Counted from the stretch's first letter, positions 1-11,020 are shown. The stretch is 12,519 nucleotides of DNA from Smittium culicis (GCA_001970855.1 LSSN01000035.1:1-12519); one strand, 5' to 3'. Numbers and translations are program-made. The notes: a model not told the origin generated them from the sequence alone.

Positions 1-3000
1 ATCTTATTGAGAGACATTAGTATTCGCGAGGACTCGCTTTTTATTGCAAGATCAGAATCTTCGCTTCCTTGGTTCAAGATGTTTTTTGACTTCTTGACAA
101 GCGAGTTTCTCAATTCGTTTAGAGAATTTCTCATTGAGCTAAAAGCACTTTCTTGCACAAAATTATTTAATACAAATTGTGCAATTTTCAATGATAAAAG
201 TCTATTGCTAGGCGATCCCAAGTCTGAAAATGACGAGTCCAAAATATTAGATGTTTTGGTAAAGACTACATCATAGAAAGTTTCTGACCTAATAACCACT
301 GCATTTTCTAACCTCTGCACAAATAAATTGTTCAGCATTAAAAGTGCTAGACGGATAGCTGATGTCTTAACATTCCAAACACCATTAACAGCAAGAGGTT
401 CAATGGTTTCAAATAGCTGAATAGCTTTCTCATCTAAAAAAAATACCAGAAATGAAAATTGGTTAAAGTATTTATAAATAAACTATTATCAACTACACTC
501 ACGTCCATAAAAAAAAAATAAGGTGACATAAACAATATTAAGCAGTAATGGATATAAGAATTTTTTTTACCACTTATATGGCTGCTGATATGTATAAAGC
601 TAGAAAATGAGGAAACTATAGATGCTTGGAGCGCCAAGTACAAAGGTTTTGAAAAGTTTTTATCTTCAAGTTCTTTGGTTTTCAAATAATCGGATCCTAA
701 CATTTCGATTAAGATATCAAACACTCTGTCGAAACAGTTTATCCTCATTTCCTTGTTGAATCTCGAAAATTCTGCAATAAAAACACGCCTCATCTTCACG
801 TCCTTTGACTGTATTCCGTCCATGAAATACTATAAAAAAACAAACAAAAAAAATTAATAAATTTACTAAAAGCTTATTAAACTTGTTCATGTAAAATACA
901 AAAAATTAAATCCTCCAAAAATCAATTACTTGAACAATGGACTCCGGAGTTATTGAACCCGCTTTGTTGCAATTGAATACTTGCTCAGAGTTAATTAACG
1001 GCATGCACGCAATAGAAACTGAAACTAAAGAATGGATACAGCTATCTTTTCCTATCCAGTCCCTTCCCTTAGTAACTTTAATTAAGTTTTCTATAGTACT
1101 CCCTAAATTCGAAATGAATTTGATATCAGCTTCGCTTAGCTTTGATAATAGCTTAGAATAAAACTCCGTAAATTGAATATCATCTTGGTGATCGAGTTTA
1201 GAGGTACTAGTTTGCATAAACTTGTCCATCGTAAATGAATTAAATTTGTCACTATATGGTGACAAATAGCAAATGTTTGATAATGTTGTCGCTGACTGTT
1301 TAATAAACGACCAGTCATTCGATAGCAATTTTTCGTTACATAGGCTGATAATTGGTTCTGAGTATTTACTTTTTAACTCCGTTGGAGTCAGACCATCGAT
1401 TAGTGTAGTCCAGGCACCCTTTGACATCTTTGATATGTCTGGATTTTCATCAAAAGAGCCGAAATAAAACAATGCGGAAACTTTGGGTATTTTTTTAACT
1501 TGTTCTGTTGATCGCTTAGAGATTTGGGATAAAGTTGTTAGAGCTGCTAGCTTCGAATTTTCGTCTAAAAATAAAAATAAAAATAAAAATAAAAATAAAA
1601 TAGTTATCTAGTAAATACCATACCACTATTAAGATATAAAAAATCTTACTGTCTTTGCTAAAGAATAATTTGAATAAAATGTTTGTTAATTTTTCGAATG
1701 AGTTAAGTTCTAAGAAGGGTGAAGTATAAGCAATAGCACTAGCCCAGGAGTACATTTCAACACCATAAGAATTTTTAATTACAGACAAAATAGATCGTGA
1801 TATTGTAAGAGAATATTCTCTTATGATATCTGGGTAACTAGCAGCTAAGTTTACTATGACCCTAGCAGTCCCTGTGCGAGTAGGAAGCCCTATACCACGA
1901 GTGATAATATTACAAAGCTGAGGTACAAACTCATCCATTTGGTCAACTGTCATGTAGCTCAAAAATTTCTCCAATGTAACCATTGTAGGTGATGATTTAG
2001 TTGAGCTTAGCCTAAATGAGTCTAGCTCGTGCTTTGATATCTCCCAATTACTGGCATTTTGTGAAATATAGTTAAGAGTTTGATCTTCTAAATCAGATAA
2101 GCACTCTAAATACTTTAGAACTAATACACCAGAATATGGTCTAATGGATTTAAGGTGTGATAATTTATTTAGAAATGACAGAGTAAATTTTCTGACATCT
2201 TCTGCAGGAGAGGCTAAGCCTGTGTCGATCATTAATTGGATCACAATAGATATTGTTGAATCTGAATTTGTGTGATTTGTTTCGTTGTCTGATAGCGTTC
2301 TATCGATTGTTTTATACCTTTTAGGGGATAAAATATCTTCTTTATCAGGTATAATCAATGATTCCTCACACCAAATCATAGTGGCTGCTGCCAAGCTGTT
2401 ACAAAAAGTTAGAGCTTCCAGTCTAACGCTATCTTTAATATCATCGAGTAGTCTTAATGAAAGTTTCCATATTGAGCTAATAAAGTCATTATTGACAACC
2501 AAGTTACCAGAAAATGATAAAGCAAAGGTCATTGCAGAGCAAGAGCTTTGTCTAATTTTCCAGTCTGAAGATCCCATATTAGATATACACTTTTTACTGA
2601 TAGATTCCCAATTTTTTATTATTATAGGACTGCATACGGGATAAGTAAAATTTCCATTTGATATTGAATAAGCGTTATTAGGTGGCGCTGTGTTAAATAG
2701 GCTGTTCCATATTGAGTTCATAGACTTTGCAATCGCAGGGTTTACATTAAAGCACAAGAAAAATAGATTAGGAGTTAGAACGCTAGAGAATCGATTGGAA
2801 ACTTCAATAGCATTAGAAACAGATTTAACAGAGTATGAAGATAATCCAAAATTTATCGAAGTCTGAATCGAGTGCCCTGCTAAAACAACTAAATGATAAA
2901 ATAGCTGTGGATATCCTATTTCATTCGCCAAGTCTAAAATGGTGTAATAAGTAAGACTGATGATCGATTTGGGGTTTGGTCTAGCCCTTGTTAAGTTTTC

Positions 3001-6000
3001 AGTTTGTCTAGGAGAGTCGTTGTTTGTTGGATCTGGTTGGGAATTAGGAATTAGCTGATTTCGCAATCCTGTTGAAACATCGCTAACGTTGGGATTTGAT
3101 AGTAAAAGAGTTCTACGGCTTCCAAGAGCTCTAATCAAATCATTTATCATAAGATCTTTATCTTTAGGAACGCTGCACGATTCAAATATTAAGCTAATCG
3201 CCTTTCCTGCAACGCTTTGTACCATTTCGTCACTATCCAATAACAGACTGCACATAATTCTATGCAAAGAAACGCAGTTATCGTTCATTAGCTCCAAACC
3301 CGAACATTCAAGAGCAATGCTACCTGCCCATGTTGCGGCCGCAAATCTTTCGGTTACTTTTTGAGAAATTGCCATAGATGGCAAGGCATCTTTCAAAATC
3401 CATTTCCAGCAAACAGCATTGCTACTAGTACTATAAACACCCAGTGAATTTAGCTTATCAAATCCAAAGTGAAGTGATCCGTTATATAAAAATGTGGAAC
3501 ACAAGCAATCCCACTTTGATGCAACCAAAGGAATTATTTCAGATATCAAAAGCTGAGTGTCAAATGTTTTTAAAACTTTTTTATCAGAAGAACATAGATC
3601 TCTAAACATTTTCAAAGAGTATAAGCTCAAATCATCTGCCTCACCTGAATCACCCGCATTATCAATATCCCTTGATTCGGTGCCAAAAGATATTCCACAA
3701 ATTGCTTGGCATAGCGGATTTATTTCAGAAAAACTGCATTTTCCTGATTTGATCAATTCAAACAAGTAATAAGAAATCTGGCCGTCAATATTTTTACCAG
3801 TAGGTATCTCAGAAATTTCACTGCTAGATATTGGAAATGAGTTTAAATTGCCAAAAATTCCTAGTTCACGTACACATATACATGCTGAGCTTAATAGTGG
3901 TGTCATATCCGATTCTGATCCCAAATTTACTACCTTAGCAGTATAAATTTCTTTAAAAATGTAGTGTAATAATGACTTAATCGAGTCAATGGAATCTTTA
4001 GTAGAAGAAATAATTTTTGAAATATTTTCAACTGAGCTATCAACAGGATAAGCAATGAATAGACATTGAAGGCGAGATAGTACTGTAGCGCTCAATAAAA
4101 GAGTGCCAATAGTTTTCGTTAAAACGCTTTTTTCGAAAATTCGATTCGATTTTAGCTCGCTATTATTTTTTAGATTTTCAGCTAAACGAGAAGCTAAAAG
4201 AAAGACTTCCTCTGTTTCTTTAAAAGGCATTGAGATAGAAAATAGTGAGTGAAAATCAGTATTTTTTAGCAGATAAAAATTCCAAATTGTCATCAGTGAA
4301 ATAGCTATTCCCTGAGAGAGATTTTTCTGAGATTTAAAGCTATTAGAATTTAAGACACAATTGGAAATAAATGAAAAATCAGACATAACAAACTCATGAA
4401 TTTTTGTAGGTCCTAACTCTGATACAATTTTAAAGAATCTTGATGATATTTCATTACCCTTTTCCAGTTGCTCTGACATAGAGATTGTATTAGAGATTTC
4501 TAATGAAAATAAAAATAATGAATACTTAGTAATTAATTAAAAGGAAATGTAGCTAAGCTTTATACCTTTATATTTTTTTATGTTTAGCAAGGATAAAAGA
4601 GGAATTTTAGACAATAGTTGCAATGGTTCAGAGGAGCCAGCTTCTAATTCTAAATTTTTTAGCGATAAATATAATGCAAGTCTAACTGTAGGATTTTCAA
4701 AAATAAGGTAGACAAAAGAATTGGGCTTTGAAAAGTTTATTATTAATTTTTCAGCTTCTTTCTTTGTAAATTCCGTATTATCCTCAATCCATTTAATTTC
4801 AACTTTTGAATTTTTAAGGGGGTTATCGATGCCTCGAATAATTGAAAATAATCCTTGCAGAATAAATAGTTGTGTAGTAAATAGCATTAAAGGCTCGATT
4901 ATCTTGGGGTGAAAACTACTAGCCAAATTAAAATCGCTATAGTTGGATAAAATAGATGTAAGCTTATCTATATTGGAGGTAAATGAATCTTTGTTATTCT
5001 TGTACTCTGTATTATTATTTATCAAAAAATTCAAAAAAGCGATAATCCAGTGATAAACTTTTGGAAGAGAGAGATAATATGAGTTTAGAGATTCGGATGT
5101 TTCTATTTGGTTAGTGGGAGAAAATACAATCTTTAGAGAGTTTGGGTCCATGTTCAAACAGGCCAAAGAGCTTTGAATAACTTGAGAGTCAGAGTCGCAA
5201 AATCCTAGCATAGCTATTAATTTGACCCTTGTGTTGCTAAAAGAAGGGCCATCAGTTAATATTCTTAGCACTGTAAGCTTTATTTGAGAGCTAGTAGAGT
5301 TTTCTATGACATTTTGAAGAATGTCTAAAGTTTTATCAGTCGAAGAAATATCATCTGCAAATTTCTTAAAAAAAGAAACGCCTAGTTTATATATTGTTTC
5401 TTGTGAATTCGACTTGATATTACTCGACTCCTTTTCTGCTACGGAAATGGTCTGGTGCAAAATACTAATATCAGAATCAAACAGGAATGGTACTCTAGTA
5501 ATTAGGGTAGTCCAAGAGTTGTAAGTATTCATTCTAAGTATTTCGTGACTCCTAGTGTTTTTAATAGCAAGCCCTTCTTCGTTTGCCCCAATTCCTAAAA
5601 CCTTTTTTATAGCTTGAAATAATAATGGACCACTGCTTCGAAGTTGCTCTAGTGGAGACTTTTGGGATACCCATCTCATAAATACTACCCCAGAAGTTTT
5701 TAATGATTCTGAGGAGTCTTTACCAAAAAGGCAATCAAAAATTATTTTTATCCAATCTGGGAACATTTGAGCTGCTAGAACTGATTTTGACAGGTGCTTC
5801 ATAATAATATTCTTTAGCTTTGGTGAGCACGGATCTTTACTTTCATTGATAAGGTAATCCGATTTCTCGCCAAGGTATAAATTCATAAACTGTCTAACCA
5901 ACTACAAAGATAATATTAAATTTATAGAATTAGTAAAAATAATAATAACAATCAACAAATCATAATAGAAAAGTATTTCATACACTAGTATTTTCATAGT

Positions 6001-7182
6001 CCAATGGATCTAATTTTTTTATAGACTCTGTAGCAGAACTAGCTACATCATAGTTTATAGTATCGCAACTGGCACACATTAAAGCGATAAATCTTTCGTT
6101 TTCACAGTTAGCATCTTTAAAGACAGTAGAATCGTTAAGAAAATCAAATACCCCTTTCTACACAAATCATTATAATCATAATTAATGATATATTTTAACA
6201 TATAATAATATAATAAATAGGCAGGTATTAAATATCACTATAAAAAATACCTTGAAATCAATTAGGGTTTTCCCACCATTAGCCCAAGAAGATTTTTTAC
6301 CATTTGTTAAAGCTGCGACAAGATTAACGGATAACCCAGGATAGATAGTTGATTCTTCCGAGGACGAATGAGGGGAAAATAAGAAAAAATCTCGCAAAAT
6401 GCCTAATAAATAAACTGAGGAAATTTTTGAGTCTAATTTCACAGATCTAATTTGATCTTTTCCTTCAGAACCAATTTCGCCAATACCCTAAACGAGAAAA
6501 GAACATAAATCAAGTAAATAATATTTACGTCAAATAAAATTAAAAGTACCTGGATTATAATTGAAACTATTTTTGATTTATGCGATTCTGGAATTGAAGC
6601 GAATGCATTAATTAGTATTGATATGTAATGCGGTTTATCCTATTTTTATAAGAAATTCGAGATTAAAACGAGAATTTTTAATAGTGATAAATGTTATAAC
6701 TTACAGATGTTTTACATCTTTCCATAGATTTTTGGACATACAACAGAGCTATACTTGATGAAAGGGGGCCAATGTTTTTATTTTGGTAAAAATCAAAAAT
6801 TTCTGATATTGGTAAAACAATATCCTTGTCGCTATTCAAAAGACTCCCAATATGATTTAATATTTCAACAACCTAGTATGAAACATTATTTTATTATATT
6901 AAATTTTAATTGTATCCCTTTTCAATCGAGAATATAAAATAAGCATGTATAAAATAAATAGCATACCTTTGATTGAACTTCTTTGCTTTTAGTTTCTAAT
7001 TTATACAAAAGAGGAACTAAAAAACTGTTGACATGGTTTTCAACTTTCTGCTTGGAATCTGCCAATCCAAACCTTAGCTCGATTGTCTCTAGAAGCTCTA
7101 AATGGATGAAATAAGTAAAAGTAAGTATTGAGTGGTATTTAATATGATTATGTATCGTACCTATATCTTTTGTGTCTGACAT
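1..7182 (-). CDS. ECM29: Proteasome adapter/scaffold protein ECM29 (11 exons, 3' end beyond window)
   Basis: HEAT/ARM-repeat scaffold; in the family it tethers the 26S proteasome core to its regulatory particle and acts in proteasome quality control. Exons (minus): 7182-7161, 7097-6967, 6872-6705, 6639-6550, 6487-6251, 6157-5984, 5901-4566, 4499-1650, 1564-930, 829-571, 433-1 (open to the edge). Every junction is GT...AG and phases join without a stop, giving at least 2,111 residues; yeast and human proteins are about 1,850. Recognition rests on ETIELRFGLADSKQKVEN at 11-28 (the family's 'ELERVELRLALAET' start), SDEMVQSVAGKAISLIFE at 1142-1159 (family 'NDELSQDVASKGLGLVYE'), LANEIGYPQLFYH near 1245, DDIKDSVRLEA at 1405-1415, GIGLPTRTG at 1588-1596 and GRDWIGK at 1836-1842. 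The start is the only ATG just upstream of the conserved N-terminus. Junctions inside the less conserved C-terminal exons 10-11 are less certain. Confidence 0.92.
434..570 (-). other. ECM29 intron 10 (longest ECM29 intron, with decoy donor)
   Basis: This 137-nt intron starts GTAAAA at 570 and ends in a T-run plus TAG at 436-434. Splicing here joins phase 1 to phase 1 and opens the last 433 bases completely. The frame of exon 10 also runs through the whole intron until the acceptor TAG itself. A textbook GTGAGT donor lies inside it at 502-497, but using it would put exon 11 out of frame and reach a stop quickly, so the 570 donor is preferred. Confidence 0.7.
1566..1601. repeat. Hexanucleotide (TAAAAA)n microsatellite inside ECM29 intron 8
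   Basis: Five perfect 6-base units plus one shortened unit lie in intron 8 (1649-1565). On the coding (minus) strand the array reads TTTTTA repeated and runs directly into the TTTTTAG acceptor, so it supplies the whole pyrimidine-rich tract. The intron is supported by its donor GTAAGA at 1649 and by the conserved ECM29 sequence resuming immediately after. Confidence 0.9.
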
Positions 7183-8469
7183 GTAAATTCGAATTTAATA
7201 ATAGATTTTTTTAATGGAAAAATGTATTGATGATACATTAAAGCATTATGAGAATTTTTCAAATATAATAAAGTTGAATAAAAATGAAAAATGACGTTTT
7301 ATTATTACAAGTTTTTACCCAATGAAAATGCCATATTTCCAAAGCAATTTATATGGATTTGAAACGCAAATAGCTTTTGAAACTATAAACTTTGCTCAAT
7401 TTTATTATTGAAGCATTGTTTTTTTTTTTCTTATTTATTTTGAATATAGGCTTTTCATGTTATAATTTCACTCTATTAGAATTCCCATAAGTTATCTTTT
7501 TGTAATTTCAATATAGATTAAACCTAAAGTATTTAAAATATGAAATTTGTTTACCCCTTTCAGGTGTTAAAGTTTTTAATGAAATCAAAACCCTTTAGCT
7601 GTTGTTTTTTATGATACCAGTATACTGATGAAAAATTTCAGATGGGTATTAAACTTGTTTTATGCTTTAGTGCAATTACATGAAATCTGATTCTCAAAAT
7701 TTAGATCAAAAAACCTTTCGCACTAAAAATTGATAAATTAATTATCATTAGTAAATAGTATCTATTAATAAATTTCTATCACATTAATGGAATATCGTAT
7801 TTTTATTGTATAAAAATTATTTTGAGTAAATAATCTGATACTTCAAAGAACTTCTGTATACATAACTTTATTAATCATGTATTTTTTATTAGATATACTA
7901 TTTTCTAATTTATATTAGACAATCTATTAATTTATTCAAGTGTGCAGATCATTATTATTTTCTTGTATAATTTAATAGTAAAATATAGCAAACGTATGAT
8001 TAAAATTACAAATTAACTCTGATACTCGTAATATTCTTCCGTATACAATAATTTTTTAAAAAAATATACAATTTATAATTTCAAAGTTATTAATTTCTCG
8101 ACTCATAATATTGTTAAAATAAAATTTAATCAATCAATCAATATCCTAATTACGTGAGAATATAAATATACCAAACCTTAATTAAAATTTTAATATAAAT
8201 AAAAAATTAAATATGGAGTAAATATTTCCCCAAGACTTAAATTATTAATTTCTCCTCAAATTTAATTATTAAATATAATATAGTATTTAAACTTTTATAA
8301 GTCTAAAAGATATCCCATCTAAAAATTTTATTGGATAAGTTATAATATAAACTTTGATATTCTATTTTTATTTTTATTTATATAAGCGATGAAATTTACA
8401 AAAAAAAACTGCATGTAAAACACAAATATTTTAGGTATCAAGTCTTTTGAGAAATTTAGATTTTTGAAA
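7183..8469. other. AT-rich divergent intergenic region between ECM29 and SWF1-like gene
   Basis: About 1.3 kb with no supportable gene. It separates the start of ECM29 (minus) from the first exon of the palmitoyltransferase (plus), so promoters of both should lie here. Base composition is too AT-biased to call TATA boxes. Visible items: an 11-base T-run at 7419-7429, a short AATC tandem at 8127-8142, a 29-codon plus-strand ORF at 7322-7411 without other support, and a 9-codon upstream ORF at 8389-8418 ahead of the palmitoyltransferase start. Confidence 0.7.
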
Positions 8470-10116
8470 ATGAATTTAAACGTAAGTATTATTAAAATAG
8501 AATTATTTCAATTTATAAGTATATAATATAAATGAAAAATATCAAGTTTATGAATTTTTATTTTTTAAATAATACATAGATATCCTATCACACATTGATT
8601 TTAAGTGCCTTTACTTTTTTTTGTGGTTTTTTACTAATCATAATTTTTGGAAAAAGCGAGTATTTCACGTAATTATAGTTTAATTATATTTTTAAAATCA
8701 ATTTATAGTCAACTCACCATTAACTAATTTATTTTATCTTTTTATAGCGGAACATTTGTAGAAAAGGCATTCGATTTCATCAATGGCTTGAGCGTGTCGC
8801 ATATGTAATTAATAATTATTTACTCTTAAAATCTTCATACAATAATAACTTATTATTATTTTAGTTCAAATGCTATTCGGGCATTTTTCGACGAAAAGAG
8901 AAAAATAAAAGTTATAAAAAATATTAAAGCCAGCTCAAACTTTACAGTAAACTTTTCTGACTTGCTAAATATAATTTTTTATAAAAATAAAACTTCAGCT
9001 AAATTAAATAAATAGAGGATGTTTGTATTCTTATACCTGCTGGGTCTCACTTTTTTCGTTTTGACGCTATGGCCGAGACTTGACGAAGTTGGGATATATT
9101 TTGGACTAAAGTATATAAATCATCTATTTTCTCTAGCTTTTTTAATAGAATAACAAGAATTATTTTAAAAATTATAGAGTCCTGATAGTTATCATTCTGT
9201 GTACAAATATTTCTTCGTATTACATGGCCTCAAAAAGCGACCCAGGCTACATAACTAAGGACAATTGCGATGAATATTGTAAAAATTACTCTTGGGATGG
9301 AGTATATTATCAAAAAAAAATTTGCTACACATGCAAAACATTAAAGTTAGTTTTTTTAATAATAATAGATATAAGTGATTATATAATTTAATTTCATATT
9401 TACAAATTAATTCTTTATTTTAGACCTCCGAGGTCAAAACATTGTAGTGCCTGTGATAAATGCGTTGCGACATACGATCATCATTGCATATGGTTAAACT
9501 CGTGTGTTGGAGTAAAAAACTACAAATGGTTTATGTTATTCTTACTTTCATTTTTTATAGTTTGTTCTTGGGGTGGAATTATCCTTTTCGACATTTTGAA
9601 AGTGGATCACTATAAAAATGGAATTCATAGTATGAAAATATATGACAAGGAACTCAAAAGATTTAGGCATCTTGATGAAATAGACATTTTAAATGTGAGT
9701 GAATTATATTTTATAATAAGTAGATATTTTAATGAAATTATATTTGAAACTAGGCTCACACTGAAAGGAACCCGGCTTTAGTAATATTGTGCCTAATACT
9801 TGTGTTTTTAATTCCATCAGTGACGTTTTTTATCGTTTATCAATTTAGTTTGATGATACGATGTATTACAACAAACGAAAAGAATAAGAAAAAGAAATTC
9901 ATTTCGCAAATTAAAAGTAGAAAACTATACAAGTTAAAAGACTCACTTGAAAATAAAATAGAAGATAAAAGCGAAATTTTAGAGGCTAATGAGAAATTAC
10001 GAGTATTTGAAAATAGCGAAGATGTTGATATAGATGTTTGGGAATTAGCTAGCAAAAATGACCTTAAAAATGAATATTCTAAACTTTCATTTAAAGAAAT
10101 TATCAAATATTTTTAA
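8470..10116 (+). CDS. SWF1: DHHC-type palmitoyltransferase, Swf1/ZDHHC4-like (8 exons)
   Basis: Membrane protein S-acyltransferase; in yeast Swf1 acylates cysteines near transmembrane segments, for example in SNAREs, at the ER. Exons: 8470-8481, 8580-8668, 8748-8804, 8865-8946, 9016-9110, 9178-9345, 9424-9694, 9754-10116, giving 378 residues (yeast Swf1 336). All introns are GT-AG, 59-98 nt, with matching phases. Hydrophobic segments lie at about 9-27, 83-99 and 112-127 before the catalytic domain, and 203-223 and 266-292 after it. SDPG is at 132-135. The Cys-rich domain contains C161, C164, H174, C175, C178, C181, then D186-H187-H188-C189 with C189 catalytic, and C195. TTNE at 297-300 is the family TTxE motif; yeast Swf1 also has TTNE there. 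The C-terminal tail from about 301 is Lys/Glu-rich. DHHC identity is certain; the Swf1 subgroup rests on TTNE, the three upstream segments and length. Exons 1-4 rest on splice sites and hydrophobicity. Confidence 0.88.
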
Positions 10117-10124
10117 TTTCTCTA

Positions 10125-10130
10125 AATAAA
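10125..10130 (+). promoter_or_regulatory. Possible AATAAA polyadenylation signal of SWF1-like gene
   Basis: AATAAA begins 9 bases after the TAA stop of the palmitoyltransferase. It fits a cleavage/polyadenylation signal giving a very short 3' UTR. In DNA this AT-rich the hexamer can easily arise by chance. Confidence 0.35.
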
Positions 10131-10662
10131 AAACAATTATAACTATAGAGAATAACTGTATATCCTTATACATCTTCCTATTGTAAATACTTTTTCTTAT
10201 ATTTTATTATTATTAGATTTAAATTTAACTAATTTTTAATTTAACTTGCATATTTTCTGTTCATAAATCAATTATAAAGCCAAAGCTATTGATTTTTCCT
10301 CCAAAAAAAAAGCATTTAAATTCTTCGTCTTAATAGATAAAATTAAAAACTTTAACCTAGGGTCTTTATAGATTAATAGACCTAAAATTTGTATTCATTT
10401 GTTACATATCTAGTATTTAAGCTAGTTCAATGCTAATTTTCCGATTATAAAAACAAGTTTGAAGATTTTGAATAACTATTATAAATTAAAAGTATATAAA
10501 AAAATAATATAAAGGAATTTTTTATCCGAATTCCTCATCCGATATGACAGTTCTAAATTCATTGACCATTGCTTATACATTTTTTTTCTTCCCAGAGGGT
10601 TAATTAAATATAATTTAAAAGTAAACAAATACCTATTAAAAAATATTTTAAAAATTAAAAAA
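10131..10662. other. AT-rich intergenic DNA with one GC-richer island
   Basis: There is no recognisable gene. Most of the stretch is low-complexity AT DNA. Positions 10527-10605 are visibly richer in G and C. They are open on the minus strand from 10632 (just after a TAG acceptor-like site) to a stop at 10481-10479, about 51 codons including NPLGRKK and KQWSMNLELSYRMRNS. The plus strand is also open across the island, so the coding strand, if any, is not settled. Confidence 0.45.
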
Positions 10663-10786
10663 CTATTTTTTATAATATTTTTTTAACCAACCCCTCTCTG
10701 ATGCTCTAGCAGCTCTATAACCACTTAGTATTGGTTCAAGGTTGTCATTTCTTATAGGAGAAAAAAATTCTCGAATTCTACTGTGA

Positions 10787-10853
<67 letters not shown>

Positions 10854-11020
10854 GTTATTATTATTATTATTATAACTTTTAGAAAAAGAATTTTTTCGTT
10901 TTATGAATGTAACGTATAAATTGTATAAGCAATTTAATATAAATTTCAAAATTAATAAAATAGCCAATCCTAAATCATATATGTAACATGGCCCCGATAA
11001 CTGATATTATACTCGCTCAT
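10663..11020 (-). CDS. Possible small two-exon gene, 41-residue basic protein of unknown function
   Basis: This is a tentative model. Exon 1 is 11020-11013 (ATG plus 5 bases), followed by GTATAA at 11012. The intron is 11012-10781 and ends CATCACAG. Exon 2 is 10780-10663, ending in TAG. The join keeps phase and gives a protein starting MSDRIREFFSP, with SGYRAARASERGWLKKYYKK at its C-terminus. I do not recognise the family. Support: 10684-10745 is clearly GC-richer than its surroundings, codon choice there looks coding, and the donor matches one used in ECM29. The predicted 232-nt intron would contain the ATT microsatellite and would be the longest in the window. Weaknesses: an 8-nt first exon, a CAG rather than TAG acceptor, and no homology. 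Alternatives are a longer, decayed gene or a chance open stretch. Confidence 0.33.
10789..10873. repeat. (TTA)n trinucleotide microsatellite
   Basis: About 28 tandem TTA units with a single A-to-G substitution at 10854. On the minus strand one frame reads as a poly-asparagine run and another as consecutive stops. The near-perfect array suggests recent expansion. It separates two GC-richer islands that may be exons of one small gene, in which case it is intronic. Confidence 0.97.

Noticed and set aside
7..276. Plus-strand 89-codon ORF at the left edge
   Set aside because: It is antisense to ECM29 exon 11, which is open over its full 433 bases and joins in phase with exon 10.
3089..3364. Plus-strand ORFs opposite ECM29 exons 7-9 (for example 3089-3364, 2285-2644, 937-1161)
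   Set aside because: They are antisense shadows of conserved ECM29 coding sequence with no independent motif.
4537..4565. Treating the 454- and 987-codon minus-strand ORFs as two separate genes
   Set aside because: Both match successive parts of ECM29. A 66-nt GT-AG intron (4565-4500) joins them in phase, so the ATG at 4479 is internal.
7322..7411. 29-codon plus-strand ORF in the divergent spacer
   Set aside because: It is short, has no recognisable motif, and ends before a T-run. It is expected by chance.
9111..9177. Alternative acceptors (CTCTAG, AATAG) inside the intron before palmitoyltransferase exon 6
   Set aside because: Only the TAG ending at 9177 keeps phase into the hydrophobic segment and the SDPG motif.
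10345..10385. Imperfect inverted repeat around CCTAGG and GGTCT/AGACC
   Set aside because: The arms are only 5-7 bases with mismatches, and there is no run or gene context to support a structured RNA or element end.
10752..10967. Minus-strand ORF with a hydrophobic start and a long poly-asparagine tract
   Set aside because: It begins at a TTG, not an ATG, and is largely made by the ATT repeat. It ends soon after in a frame different from the GC-rich coding-like tail. A hydrophobic segment upstream of the repeat (LAILLILKFILN) leaves a small chance of a real frameshifted gene.
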